Part shown: in pieces, positions 1 through 11,573 of the stretch
Layout: every line of letters begins with the position of its first letter
Numbering within the stretch: the first letter of the stretch is position 1
DNA from: Cercospora beticola
Taxonomy: Eukaryota; Ascomycota; Dothideomycetes; Mycosphaerellales; Mycosphaerellaceae
Length of the DNA stretch: 64,000 nucleotides
NCBI RefSeq assembly: GCF_033473495.1
Contig: NC_088937.1
Location: 3,658,001 to 3,722,000 of the forward strand
Direction of reading: 5' to 3'
Translations under genes and position numbers: made by a program
Notes under the pieces: model-generated
Told to the model about the DNA's origin: nothing
The model's database searches: none
The model's input: only the letters and a program-made list of their open reading frames with translations

Positions 1-477
1 GCAGCAGGACAATGTCAATGCCAATGGCCGAGGACCAGACGATGCCAGCAGGTGAATGCAACAAAAATAAAAGCACTTTCTGAGTGTTCACTCAAGCCTC
101 TAATGAAATCGGGGGACCATATCCAGAAGCTCAGGAATACTGGATTCATCAGCACATCATTCGGCACGTCCATGACATGAGGTCAGAATATACTCTGCCA
201 AGATGCGGCTACAACTCCGCGTGGCATGAGCGAGCGACGCTGAGTCAGCTGAGGAGTTGCGAGGCATTCGCGACCGAACCGAGCTCTCTCGCCTCAACAA
301 CGCACAACATACTCAACAATTGAACACCATCGGGCCTTTTCTACAGCATTTTCCATCAACAGCATCAAAAGCTGGACGTTATCACATCGACATTATGTGA
401 GTCGCTGCGTGAGCGAGCAGCAACAGACTGCTTGGCAGAACCAACCACACGAAACCGTGCCCGAGACCGAGAACAGC
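1..477. other. 5' flank without a supported gene
   Basis: Upstream region of the membrane-protein gene that starts at 478. A 79-codon open frame at 84-323 has no recognisable composition or motif and is not called. No tRNA, repeat or clear TATA box was seen. Confidence 0.4.
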
Positions 478-1260
478 ATGAACGGCATTACTCCGGCCAT
501 CGTGGGCTGTCTATTCCTGGCAGTTGCAGCCTTCCTCTTCATACCAGCATTACTGGCATCTCCCATCGTCTTTCTGCGCAATCCGAAGCTATCACTCTGC
601 ATCTGGGGAGCATGGCTCTACATTATCATTGAAGGACTCCACTACCTTCTGGATGCCGTTTGGCTGTTGTTCGTCCGTCCACGGCCCAGGATTGTGTTTC
701 ATGAGCAGTCACCACCAAGAGTACAGCCAAGAAGATTCGCTGAAACTGCCCCACAAAGTCATACTCCCCCGCTACCGACTGTGTATGAATTTGAGCCAGA
801 AATACCAGAGAGCTGCACGAGGACTGATGTGACTCCTCCAAATAGACTCTCTCGAGCGAACAGCGGCAAATTCACATTTCCAGCGCAAGACACTAGCTCT
901 CCAACGTCACGTAAAGCTTCAAGCACACTGAGCTTGGAGGAAATACTGCAAATGAAGAATACAGTACGGAACAATGGCGAAGTTGACATTTTCGACTACG
1001 ACTTGGACCTGGAAGGGCCCAGTCGATTGTCAAGCAGACGGTCAAGCAGAGCTGCATCTACTGTAGACCTCAGGTCATCTGAAACTTCCCTGGAGTCAGG
1101 AGCCGCGACACCAAGATTGTCTAGGAGCAGGACTGGATCTTTTACGCACATCTCGAACTTACCATCCCGCAACACGAGCACTAGTAGCCTGTCCGCTGTA
1201 CCAGAAAGTTTGAAGAGGCACAAAAGAGCTCGGACTGATGGGTCGTTGAACGGATCTTGA
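478..1260 (+). CDS. Hypothetical membrane protein with disordered Ser-rich tail
   Basis: A 260-residue protein of unknown function. The frame is open from 397, but the ATG at 478 is preferred because a hydrophobic N-terminus follows at once. There are two hydrophobic segments, at about residues 5-32 and 40-63, with a short basic loop between them; they would place the protein in a membrane. The rest (about 70-260) is Ser/Thr/Arg-rich and looks disordered, with short RRSSR/SRSR runs that are plausible phosphorylation sites. No catalytic motif is visible. No intron is needed. I do not recognise the family; the gene call rests on the open frame and the clear two-part composition. Confidence 0.6.
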   Translation: MNGITPAIVGCLFLAVAAFLFIPALLASPIVFLRNPKLSLCIWGAWLYIIIEGLHYLLDAVWLLFVRPRPRIVFHEQSPPRVQPRRFAETAPQSHTPPLPTVYEFEPEIPESCTRTDVTPPNRLSRANSGKFTFPAQDTSSPTSRKASSTLSLEEILQMKNTVRNNGEVDIFDYDLDLEGPSRLSSRRSSRAASTVDLRSSETSLESGAATPRLSRSRTGSFTHISNLPSRNTSTSSLSAVPESLKRHKRARTDGSLNGS

Positions 1261-1454
1261 CATGAGCAGGAATAAGAGCAATTGTCAAGCATGCATTCGA
1301 GATCATGGGCCACATTTGGCGAGGCGTTCTGGAGGACCTGCGAAGCTCATTTCCGAGCTTCAAAAATCGTACCAGCAGCATTGGTGAGGTCCCACCAGGT
1401 GAACTGGGGTATCAGCGAGCACGTGGAATTGATCAAAGGAATTTCTTTATTGTA

Positions 1455-1860
1455 CAGTAGCTAATGAAAAGACCAGTAGGTAGCCCCGTACTCAGTGCAC
1501 AACTTGAGCGCCCTTTGTCTCCTCCCAAAGCAGACACACGCTCGTATTCAAATTTCAAGAACCATCGCTCCTCTCCCATGTTGACCAGCCGGCCAGCTCT
1601 TCTGTCTAGCTTTTTGGTACTGGACCCTGCCCAAATTCCCTCAAATCGTGTTTTGCACAACAGCTAATGCAACTTTCAGTGCGTAGACCCATGCAAAGTG
1701 CGAACTATGAGTGTCCTTTGTCTTGTCCCAAAGCAGACGAACGCTCGTGTGCAAAATCTCAAGAACCATTCTCTCCCTTCCCCAAGTTGTTCAGCCGGTC
1801 GATTATTTCCTTCAGCCTCTTGGTACTGTGGTCTGGCCCAACTTCCCTTCCTTGATCCAT
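1455..1860. repeat. Two-copy tandem direct repeat, 203-bp unit
   Basis: Two adjacent diverged copies, about 1455-1657 and 1658-1860. Matching blocks are offset by a constant 203 bp: an agctaatg start (ATGs at 1464 and 1667), cctttgtct, cccaaagcagac, caagaaccat and ttggtactg. Each copy carries a small open frame starting at its ATG (67 and 62 codons) with related N-terminal peptides. The repeat lies just 3' of the convergent gene ending at 1904. It may be a duplicated 3' UTR or a duplicated short ORF; nothing identifies a product. Confidence 0.6.
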
Positions 1861-1903
1861 TGGTATGCCTCTTCTTTGTTCTCCGTAGCAGTCTCCGCTG
1901 CAC

Positions 1904-3061
1904 TCAAAGACCCATCCGAGTGGCGATCGATTCCATCTCTCCTTCCTGGCCATCTTCTCCGCAAATGCCGAATATTTCCACATCCAACTGAGCTGGCCTC
2001 CCCAGGATGTCGGCAGGAGCCACAGCCAAGTCAGCGTGCATGTCTAGACTCTCTTGATCGCTCGGCATGCTTTCCACCTCGCCTTGCTCATCCAGCAGAG
2101 CGTCGCCCAACCACAAGAAGCTGAAGGCGTCTTCATTGTCGTCCGCTCCTGTCGGCTTCACCTTGGGTGTCTCTGGCTTCGGCGTTCGCTTGATGGCTCC
2201 ACGACTCTCGTCCTTATAGAAGTCTGGAAGGACCGCGATCACACGTCCATCCTCGCTCAAACGGTAACGCGACCTCAGTCTCCGCTGAACTGGCAAGCCT
2301 GTCCGCAATTCCCCATTCTCATCACGGAGATGCTCTCGACGGCTCATGTGGGCTTGGAGTGAACGCAATTCTTCTGGCGGCTCGTCGTGAGGCACCGTGA
2401 TAACCACCGCTGGTGTGTGGTGGTATCTGTTTGGGTGTTCGAGGATCCACATGCGGCTCGCTTCTTCTTCAGACCCGCTATTCTCGTGCAGAAGGCGTCT
2501 GTGTGGGATGGCGATGTTGGCGAAGTCTTCGGCAGCGCGGCGGAGATTGAGGAAACCGGGGCGTGGACGAATTGTGCGCGGTTCTTCTGCATTCGTTGGT
2601 TCCGTGACTCCGTTGCTGTCGGCTTCCAACGCAGTTGTCGTTGTCGTAGTCGCTGGCATGGTCAGGGATGGCGGCATGGAAGCATCGAGCGTGGGACTAC
2701 CGGACTCGAGGGCAGGGCGTGCCATGTTGCATCTCTTGGGTCCGGCGAACCAGGATGTTGGACGTGGTGCGGAAGCGCGTGTCCATGGGCGTGGGCTCGA
2801 CGATGTGGGCGGCGTTGGCGACGACGGCGTAGGGTGCGATGATGTGGTATCCTCCTCCTCCAACTCCATGCCGACAGCCTCCTCCATCTCCACCACCGAC
2901 ACCATATCAAGACCTCCTTTATCCCCTTGCTCCTTCTTGTCGCCGCGAAAGCAGCATGTTATCACCAAGTATACCCCGCTGATCCCCGTCCAGACTACGC
3001 GACCGCAAGCGGTCATATCCATTGTGTTCTTCCTAGCTCCTGCACGACTTCTCGGCGACAT
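1904..3061 (-). CDS. Hypothetical protein with one N-terminal transmembrane segment
   Basis: A 385-residue intronless frame. One hydrophobic stretch at about residues 22-38 could anchor it in a membrane. A low-complexity Pro/Ser/Thr region follows (about 70-150), and then a more ordered, mixed-charge region containing an HHTPAVVITVP segment and an Arg-rich part around 260-285. The C-terminus is acidic. The start at 3061 is the first ATG; a second in-frame ATG lies 13 codons later. I recognise no family and see no catalytic motif. Its 3' end faces the gene at 478-1260, with the 203-bp repeat between them. Confidence 0.5.
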   Translation of the reverse strand: MSPRSRAGARKNTMDMTACGRVVWTGISGVYLVITCCFRGDKKEQGDKGGLDMVSVVEMEEAVGMELEEEDTTSSHPTPSSPTPPTSSSPRPWTRASAPRPTSWFAGPKRCNMARPALESGSPTLDASMPPSLTMPATTTTTTALEADSNGVTEPTNAEEPRTIRPRPGFLNLRRAAEDFANIAIPHRRLLHENSGSEEEASRMWILEHPNRYHHTPAVVITVPHDEPPEELRSLQAHMSRREHLRDENGELRTGLPVQRRLRSRYRLSEDGRVIAVLPDFYKDESRGAIKRTPKPETPKVKPTGADDNEDAFSFLWLGDALLDEQGEVESMPSDQESLDMHADLAVAPADILGRPAQLDVEIFGICGEDGQEGEMESIATRMGL

Positions 3062-4282
3062 GGTTGGGAATTGGCGGTGTTTCGATCGGCGGTTTGTGTA
3101 GGGTGGCAGGTTTGCAGTGCGATTGGTGGCGGTGATGCTTGCAAGGCGAATTGCGGTGGTGATGCTTTGTAAAGGTAATGGGGAAGGCGGTTGTTACGGT
3201 GAGTGCTGAGGAGAAAGATGTATGGGAAGAGAGGGCGGACGTCGCACAATGGGGTTGTTGTGCAGACTTGGCGGCTTTGCGACGCGTTAATTACGTTTAG
3301 CGCGCTGACCAAGTGAAGTTCTCGTCGAGGAGGAGGGCCTGATCGGGCAGCACCACGTGGACAGCGCGATGCGGAACGAGGACGAAGACCGGGTCCTGGA
3401 GCTGGGAGGTAGAGCGTGCACGCCCTGCCATGGGAGCAGTATTCACGACGGCGCTGGATCGAACGCACGAATTCCCACCATGGAACTACGAGAATCAGCC
3501 GGTAATACTAAAACCTCTCTGGATCGTCAACATACTTTGCAACAGATTGGTCCGTTATACTTGCAGAACAGGGCTAATATTTAAATGTATCGGCTTGATG
3601 GTGTACGCGAGGCCGTGAAGCCAGAAAATGCCACCGCATTGAATGCTGCACGAAAGGCGATCTGGCGTTGGAAAACTTGGAGTCCAGGAACAGTCGACTG
3701 GACCAAGGTATCATCGTACTACAAATCTTCAAGCGTTTGCTGTTAAGCTGACTACTGGCACAAAATCTACACAAACGCGTAGCAGGTTGGCAGTAAGCAC
3801 TGTCTATTTGCTCATACTGTCATGTAGCAAGAGATCGCCGCTGACGAGATAGCAGACGAGGAGAGTTCCGAATGTTTGACAAGCAGTCTGGGCCAAGGGG
3901 ACGATTGGACATCGTGTAGATATTCTGCCCCAACGATGAAGGCAAAATATCTCATTCGAGCTCAGTGGTTGAGTCAGATGGCGTGCTGATTGTCTGGACA
4001 TCCTCCCCAAGGCTTTTGCCCATGGCTTGTCAAACACTCCTGGCTGTCATATATCTTGTGAGTTCTCCTGTATCGGAACACGACAACCCTGAGCTCTCAT
4101 CGTTGCAAAGAGCCCACGAACAAGAGCCTCGTTCTTGCCACTGCTGCCCTCATCAAGGCCTCTATTACCGCTCATCAGCGTTCTCCAGATACCCCGACCA
4201 CGCTGCGGAAGAGAAGGACGACCACAGGTGAGCCTCCAGCTTTACCACCCGGACTTGCGCGGTTACTGACACGAGGTAGATC
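3062..4282. other. Intergenic, no firm gene
   Basis: Short open frames only. The segment from about 4095 to 4231 has coding-like composition and ends at a good donor (gtgagc at 4232), so it could be an upstream exon of the gene called from 4283. I could not find one consistent reading phase that joins them. Confidence 0.3.
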
Positions 4283-5043
4283 ATGCCCGACCAGGACACT
4301 TGGTGGTGGGGAAGACAACATTCATCTCAACCCTTTGCAGACAAAACCAGACCTGCCGAGGAACAGAACTCATCGTCTGTTGTCATCGTCGCGAGACCCC
4401 TTCTAGTGGAAGATGAAGACCCACCGATGGTTGGTATGTGCTGCGCTGCCGTTCAGCACGCGTGTTCTTTGCCAAGTCCTTTCACCGTAATGGGCAGAAC
4501 GGTTGCTGATATTTTGCAGGACCTTTGCCACCGGGTAAGGCTCAACAGGCTGCTCCCTTAGTGGAACCGCCCGCGAGCTCTCAATCGACCCGAAGTATTG
4601 TGAGGCGGAAAGATATCGACTGGGACGGCGTGCTTACTGAAGGCGATGTGATACAGGCTGAGCTGGAAGAGGTCTCTTCCACCAGAAATGAGAACGGTAC
4701 TGGTCAATCCCTAAACATCGCAAACGTCGCAAGGGCCACTGAGGATCGCGCTCAGAGCTTCGTGGACGAACACGATCGCGTGGACCCAGGGTCGATCGAG
4801 GCATTGCATCAGATCATGGCTAACCGTGGCACATTTCTCGAGGAGACGCGCTTGATTCCATACATCAAGTTGGACTACAATTTCTCTCGAGATGAGGTTC
4901 ATGACTGGCTGGGAGAGAGCACTTGGGATCAGTCTAAGCTGTTCCGGCTGCAATATTGGCTGACCAGCAGGCGTATCCCGGTGGACGCTGCGGTTTTACG
5001 ACTCTTGCAGGATGTATGCTATGGGAGACTCCAGCGTGGCTAG
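4283..5043 (+). CDS. Hypothetical protein, two exons
   Basis: Exons 4283-4433 and 4520-5043 are joined across an 86-bp intron (donor gtatgt, acceptor ttttgcag). The reading phase fits (phase 1, giving Gly-Pro-Leu-Pro-Pro at the junction), which yields 224 residues. The N-terminal half is Pro/Gln/acid-rich and probably disordered. The C-terminal part (about residues 130-224) looks globular, with Trp, Leu and Tyr residues spread along helical stretches. I recognise no domain. The start is uncertain because a coding-like stretch lies upstream at about 4095-4231. Confidence 0.4.
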
Positions 5044-6748
5044 GATGATGGCTTCACAAAAAGATATCAGCAGCAGTGCAAATGATCTGGTCACCGGCGA
5101 ACGATCAGGCTGGGGCGGACCTGGAGACGGTAGGCATGCGGCGGCGCGGAGGTCACGAATCTATCTCCTTGTGACTGGGCCATTCTACCTGGATGCTGTG
5201 TGCCAGTCAGCTACATGCCATTGCAGCGAATGCGTCATATCCCCATTTCTCTTGATCGCTGATGTGCCAGTAGTAGAGCCGGAAAGATGATATCAGGGCA
5301 TAGCATCAGCCTTACCGGGACGAGGACAATTTGCGTATGGTCATGGAACCTTTCACGTATGAGAACGTAAACACTGACCTCAAGTAGGAGATCTGACAGT
5401 ACTGCTGAGCAGATATATGTATATTCGTCTGCACAACTGTACTTGGCTGGCTCGGAGATTCGGCGGTCATGAATGACGCCAATTCTATTGATGGAAACGA
5501 TCCCCGATGACCAATACTCACAGAACTTGTTGCTCTTGATAGAGCTCAGAGGCCGCGGGCTCGTATTGGCAGAGCAGTCCAGATATGAGGTTCCAGGTGA
5601 GCACAAGGGAACCATATTGTCTTCTACCTTTCGCTCGCAGTATCGCAGCAACTCCATCACTGCACGATGGCCTGCTCCAGACGGTCGATATACCGCAGCC
5701 TCGACGGCCAATGGTACTGCTATAGTACGTTGCCACCGATCCATCCCGGCGCAGCGGTCGATCGCGACTTTTGTGCCACCACATGGTGTCCCTGGAGGCG
5801 AAGCCATCCATGATGGTGGAGTTGGGGCAAGCTTGCTGGTCAAGGACCTCCAGGCGATCTCTGCACGTTCAACCGCCTCTTGTGGTCACTGAGGTCTCGA
5901 CAGACGGCTTGCCCTGACTGCGGTCGCCCACTTTGATCGAACGCGCGTGCTCTAGCTTTGCTGTTCCTCGCTTGCGCGGCGCCGAGTTGCAGTTGTGGCG
6001 CTAGAATTCAGAGACTATGACGACTTACGGCTATACAGCTCACTTCAAAGTGGATCTGGACAGCAGAAGGTTGTCACGACACATCCCTGCCCCTGCAATC
6101 GACCACAGCAACTGGACGCGTAGAATAAGTTGAGCCGTCCAATGGAGCCCATGCGGAGCAATTAAGCAGTAGCTTACCCCACAATATCTCACGTAGGTTG
6201 CTTGTAGAATGTGCACGGTTGCGGCGGGAGTACGCCAAACGGGCCTCGTTTGTCATAGACGATACGCCATCTGGGGAAATCCACTGCTGGTCATACGGAC
6301 GGTATATATGCGCAGACGCGTCAACTGCTCGCAGCAAGCGAAAGCTTGATCGGCTTTAGCTCGTTGGGTTGAAGAGCGCGGCGGCAGTATCAACAAACGC
6401 GGTTGGGGATGCTGCACGTGCCAGCTTTGAGCTTCACTCACGCGTGCATCGCCAACTAGGGCTTAAGCGACCGAGCTTCAACACGTTTATCGACTTCAGA
6501 ACAGCTTGACCGAACATCTCGGATCGAAAAGCTTGCACGCCGCTCTCCCAGTACCTTCCCATACAGTAAGAAGTTTTCGGGGCGCGATAGATCCCGTCGC
6601 CAACCCGTTCGCGCTTGAAGGACGAGCATCATATTGGCGCCGCCCATCCTGAGAGCAAAGCCGCTTCGCAGTACAACCAAGCTACACACGTCGAGAACAG
6701 CAACGACAAATTCATCACTCACCACACAGTGTGGTCTCCTGTGTCAGC
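5044..6748. other. Gene-poor; weak ankyrin-like minus-strand frame
   Basis: On the minus strand, 5235-5843 holds a 202-codon frame with one stretch resembling an ankyrin repeat (a GHRAVMELLRY-type helix). It is followed by a good donor (gtgagt at about 5523) and a possible acceptor (tacag, about 5440), but the joined product stops shortly afterwards. This may be a degenerate ankyrin gene or chance. Nothing else in 5850-6748 is convincing. Confidence 0.25.
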
Positions 6749-8299
6749 ATGGCCGCCAATAAACCCAATTCTCTTTCCAACAAGGAGAGCCATTTGGTAG
6801 ACCCGATGCTTTCGGAAACTGAATCTACGAGCTACGACTTCTCCTTCGGCGCCGCTGCCCCAGAGGCGGCGACATACACCAATAGTCGCCCCGTCCTCGA
6901 GCAGCCGGCTGTGCTCCCGCAGCCAGCAAGAACACTCAGCCATACGAAGCCAATATCTGACCATTCTACTTTGCCCAATGCAAGCGCCAACGCTCCCCGA
7001 AAGCGCCGACACAGCCATTTTGAGCAGGAAGGAGGTGTGATCGACGGCACTTCGCACTACAGCAGTGCCGACAAGCGTCACCGTCTCGATTAAATCGGTA
7101 GGCTGCGATCAGTATCATGAGACTGGAAGGAGCATACTGATCTCAAGTCTCAGATTATATTCTTCATCATCAATTGGAAGCCTATACGCAGGTCACTGAG
7201 TTACCCGATACCAACGTTCACACAGCACTGCCCACGTTGCCCACTGCAGGTTCACTGACCTCCACTGTGGAACAGCTCGATCACGCGAGATTCAACGAGC
7301 AATATTCCAATGCAGACAGATTATACCAAGGCATGTGGCAGCGACCAGCACCTGGCTTCGCCAACGACAACCTTCTTGGGACACCGAACACGTTACCATA
7401 CCCGCATGGCTTCTTACAAGGCTACGTTGGCAACCTTTACGCTACCACATCGTCGCGCAGTCTAGCTATAACGCATCAAGCTCCACCACCATTCCGACCT
7501 CTCGCCGCGCCTCGTGTGCCATCGTCCACGACGGCCGGGCTATCCATCGATTTGAGCCACGTCATTCCGATCACTCAGCCTCTGCCTCCAATCGACATGC
7601 CAGTTAACAGCAGCTCAGTTATATTCGTCCGCCGCTCAACACATTAGACGCCGGAAGAGATATTGACCTTCTGGCCAAACTGGTTGACCTCACCTGAGCT
7701 TGCCGTGAGGATGCAACGCAACGGCATGACAGCGAGGATGATCGTTACTGTGCATCTCAGCGCGTCTGGGCAGCTCAACAACGCAGCAATCAACAAGCGC
7801 CTGACTGACAACCTGAAGAAGCAATTCTCGCACGGTGGTCGACATTATTACGATTGTGGAGATCACTGGGACGTGCAAACTGCGAAAGATGATGGCCCAG
7901 ACGACGATATGACTGCGAATAATTGGCACACTCGCGAGGAGCATGTTCTCGCCAATGGTGTTCGCTTGGATGGCAAGGCGCCTCCAAATGGTGCTTGTTG
8001 GAATGGTGATATCTTGTCGGAGCCGACTCAAGAGTGGAAAGATATGCCACTGACTGAGTTCTTTGTGAACGTGCCACGCGGTCATTTTCCAACCGGTCAG
8101 GGCCGGGGAATGGTTACTCGATGTCTGGAAGCTGTGCATGACGATCCAGATTACGCTGTTCTGAACCTCACAACAGCTCATTGGGATTGGCTGAGAGCAC
8201 CTTAAGGAGAACGATCCGTCTGTTGTTCCTGTCCTGCCGCAAGATCCGGCAAAGAATCTGGATCAGGAGTTTGTTGAATGGTTCAAGGCTACGCATTAG
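6749..8299 (+). pseudogene. Broken first member of the tandem NLS/domain family
   Basis: Clearly related to the gene at 9195-10253. Exon 1 (6749-7097) ends in the family's bipartite basic motif (PRKRRHS, then KRHRL) and is followed by a 56-bp intron (7098-7153) in the conserved phase 1. Exon 2 contains the conserved domain (TPEEILTFW, MQRNGM, SHGG, DDDMTANNWHTREEH, FPTGQGRGM, TTAHWDW, KNLDQEF). Three lesions break it: TAA at 7091-7093, two codons before the donor; TAG at 7645-7647, inside the first domain motif; and one extra base near 8191-8197, after which the true C-terminal frame runs to the stop at 8297-8299. With all three it cannot encode the normal product. It shares with its right neighbour a short insert (LDGKAP) that the later members lack. 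Confidence 0.8.
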
Positions 8300-9194
8300 A
8301 TTTGAGCATGATATGCCTGGTTCTGAGAATACTAGTGGCTATCAAGAAAAAGACCGAACGCTCGATGGGCTGTTGGAAGAGGCTGCGTGATGAATGAAAC
8401 TGAGTGTTGGACGCTGATCGAGGGATCAACTGCATAGATATAACGCTGCATTCATGATACCTCAACCTGCGATTTCTTTCCAAAGCTCGACAATCATCGT
8501 GTCAACCACTCTTGTGCAAAGCCTGATCTCCTCATGAAATCAAATGTTCTTGCGTGCTAGTCGTCTTCCTCGAAACCAGATTTTCGATCTCGCTAGTCAC
8601 TTCCTGAATTCTGTAGTCTTTTCTCGATCCCTCACTGTTGAAGGCAAACATTGTAAGCTCTATGTAGTCCTGAACCTCGACGAATCTGACCCAAGACCTT
8701 CCCCTGACATTTTCATCGAGTTTTATTATAGCCCCGTTGTCATATCTATAGCACTTGCACCATTTTCCAGTCTTCTGAAAGCATCTGCAGCTCCTCTCGA
8801 GTCTCTCGAGTCAACGAAAATGACCAACGTGAAGAGTGAAGGCACAGGGCCCCACTGGGGTCGCCCGACGAGCAGCCACCCGTCGCGCTGACCTCATGCC
8901 CACCCTTTGGGCTTGAACAGCGGACTTTGCTTACCGGACATCGCCTTCTGCGTACTACGGAAAATCACCCCGTTACAGTCAACACTGTTGCTCCTCGTCC
9001 TCGTCACAGCCTGCGCGACCAGCGACATCCTTCGACGGCAAATCCCAACCTGTCGCCGTCACCGCTAGGGGAGCCGCGCACTCTCGATCGATCTCAAGTT
9101 GGACAACACTTTGTAAGACCTCTCCATACCACAGATCCTGCAAGCGCTGACAGTCGAACAGATCAACGCATCGTTCGCGACACTGTCCGTCGCG
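8300..9194. other. Intergenic between first two family members
   Basis: Contains catgatacctcaacctgcg at 8453-8471, related to the 3' element of other family members. The 8927-9112 frame followed by a possible 49-bp intron (9113-9161, donor gtaaga, acceptor gaacag) could extend the next gene upstream in phase. An ATG at 8820 might start a leader exon, but I found no convincing join. Confidence 0.35.
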
Positions 9195-10253
9195 ATGGAA
9201 GCAATGGACGCTATGACTATGGAGGAATTCCACGCCTGGGCTGCCGAGATGGATGAATACATCGCGAGCTTCGAAAACGGAAGTGCTTCCCATCACGGCG
9301 CTGTGGCTCCCGGCGGCGAACATGGACCAAGTGTCGCGCAGGAGTCAGAACTCATTGCTGGTCCACATGGAGGCCATTCAGTGCAGGACTCTTACGAACC
9401 GCAAGATTTCCCGCCCAACTTCGATCCCTCTTTCGGCTGGTACTTCAACACCCCGTCCAACTCGCAGCCAATTGCAAGCTCTTCAACAGCTCCGACGCCT
9501 GCGTTGCCCACCACTATGAACTCCCCCTCCGCCTATGGCGCTCCTGTTCCTGGAAATGGGTCGCCTGCAAAGTACACGAGAAGTCAGCTTGTCGTCGAAA
9601 TGCCCCAGTACGTCCGCCCTCCTCGCGGCATCACCATCACCGCAGAGGAGATTCTCACCTTCTGCCCGAGGTGGACTATCTGCCCTGAGGTCGCCCGTCG
9701 CTTCCAAAGCAACGGTATCACAATCGGCATGGCGGTGGACACGCAACTGAAGGCTATCAATCGTCTTGGCAACGTGAATGAGAAGCAGAAAGCAATCAAT
9801 CGGATGAAACAAGATTTCGCCCAGGGAGGTAGACTCTTCTTTAGCTGCCTCAAGTGGAAGAAGCAGATCGCCATCGATCACGGCCAGGACGATGATCTGA
9901 CCGCCAATGATTGGCACACTCGTGACGAGCATGCCATTGCGAACGGCATCGGTCTTGATGGTAAGGCACCCGGTCCGCAGAAGAGCCAGTGGGTGGACAT
10001 CCCGCTCTCAAGATTCTTCACCAACGTGCCTTTAGCCAACTTTCCCACTGGCTGTGGCCGTGGTACCATGACCGTTTGCCTCGAGGCAATCCACCACTAC
10101 CCAGCACACATGCAAGATAAGTTGACGACGGCAGACTGGGGCTGGATAGTCGAGTCTATCAAGCAGTCTGGCAATGGCATCGCTCTTGTGGCTGCACGAC
10201 CCGGCCAGAATCTTGATCAGGACTTCGTGGAACGTTTCAAAGCCTCGAACTAG
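9195..10253 (+). CDS. Tandem family member, short form
   Basis: A 352-residue intronless frame from the ATG at 9195. Residues 1-135 are acidic, then Pro/Ser-rich. Residues about 138-352 are the family domain: VRPPRGITITAEEI, RFQSNGI, FAQGGR, DDDLTANDWHTRDEH, WVDIPLSRFF, FPTGCGRG, TTADWGW and NLDQDF. The consensus GQDRG motif reads GCGRG here. Unlike the longer members it has no bipartite basic motif upstream, unless unrecognised 5' exons exist (a 49-bp intron at 9113-9161 would allow an extension). It is closest to the broken copy on its left. The function is unknown; no enzyme motif or known DNA-binding fold is apparent. Confidence 0.8.
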   Translation: MEAMDAMTMEEFHAWAAEMDEYIASFENGSASHHGAVAPGGEHGPSVAQESELIAGPHGGHSVQDSYEPQDFPPNFDPSFGWYFNTPSNSQPIASSSTAPTPALPTTMNSPSAYGAPVPGNGSPAKYTRSQLVVEMPQYVRPPRGITITAEEILTFCPRWTICPEVARRFQSNGITIGMAVDTQLKAINRLGNVNEKQKAINRMKQDFAQGGRLFFSCLKWKKQIAIDHGQDDDLTANDWHTRDEHAIANGIGLDGKAPGPQKSQWVDIPLSRFFTNVPLANFPTGCGRGTMTVCLEAIHHYPAHMQDKLTTADWGWIVESIKQSGNGIALVAARPGQNLDQDFVERFKASN

Positions 10254-11573
10254 GACTGCGCGTTTGCATGCGTTCGTTGAGGATGGCTCTGCGGATCAGC
10301 AAGGACTGAGCTGCGAGAGACCTACGAAAGGTGTACTGATGAGCGCTCCATATGACGAGGAGGATTTGACCAGCGGAAGGCTCTGAGGAGGGTTGTTTTC
10401 TCAACTTCAGCACGTGCGCTGCGGCCTATGAGGGTCTTTACCGTATTTTGCATGAGCATGGCGTTTTTGATTATTATGGCATTACAGCGAAGATACCCAA
10501 AGGCGCGTGTTTTCAGTAGCAGATGGCGTTTCAACGCAAAGCTTTCAGTTACATCAAAGTTTTCCCTGCCACCATCTTAACATTCTAGACTCTAGATCCG
10601 GCTATGGTCTCTTCATGTCATCCATTGTTCCCATCGTAAGTCCACGCCCAATCCGGCTTGTATCCTTTGACCAGCTCGCGTGCCGTGGACTGGCTGCCTG
10701 TCTTTGTTCGTTGCTTGATTTCCCAGATTGTGAGCTTGCAAAACCATGAAGGCAACTGATGTAGATATTCTTCAGCACATGTAGTAGCGCCTGAATGCTC
10801 CATGCCTTATCAACGACACTCCCATTTTTCCTCAGATATATGCACATTGTCTGATCTATAGACGATTTCCCCGGAATGCGGGCCCAATGTCCTCCGCCTG
10901 GCGACAATGTCGCTTCTGATAGCCGCATCTCCTTGCTTTTGCGGCCCTGCGCCCGATGCTGGCCATAATATTCATGCCGGCTTCTAAGTTGTATGCCCGC
11001 TCGTTTTCTCGCCAGGGAATGGCCAATGATACGAATTCTTACATGACCCGCCCCGGCACGAGAATGAACAATGCCGACATGAAGGAGCGGAACGAATTGT
11101 GTACAAGCCAGAAAGGTATTAGATCTCTTGCTTGCCACTTTCCTCAAAAGTCGCTGCAGCATTCATTCCAAAGGCATGACTTTCAGGTGCATTGAAAGGG
11201 GCTCCAAGATTTTCATGAGCCGCCTTTGCGAGAGATGAGCAGGGTACATACAATGCTGAGGAGTCAACTGCAGCACACGCTTAGATCTGACAATCGAGCA
11301 CGGCGCAATGCCGGAGATGCTGGCGATGGAGAAGGTAGGGCGGCCGCAACAGTGCACGGCCCTCCCGCCGAAACGCTAAGCTCCGTGCATGCCCTCCGAC
11401 TTTCCAGCCAGACACGCACACGGCTGTCAGCAACCATTGCACCTACATTGACGCGCACAGGTGGCCGCTAAAGACAGTGTACTACGAGTGAGAGGCCGAC
11501 AATTCCCGCCGCGTTCCTCAACGGCACCCAAAATCACCGCCAGAACACAAGTTCACGCAACACGGCGCCGAAA
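10254..11573. other. Intergenic, no supported gene
   Basis: The 3' flank of the short family member has a gcatgagcatggcgttttt stretch near 10450, loosely like the family 3' element. A 186-codon minus-strand frame at 10602-11162 has unordered composition and is not called. The last 100 bp before 11574 are the leader of the next member. Confidence 0.35.

Noticed and set aside
9113..9133. A 21-bp intron (gtaaga to ccacag) ahead of the short family member
   Set aside because: Too short for a fungal spliceosomal intron; a 49-bp alternative ending at 9161 is more plausible but unproven.
10602..11162. 186-codon minus-strand frame in the family array
   Set aside because: No ordered composition, no family resemblance and no splice context; likely chance.
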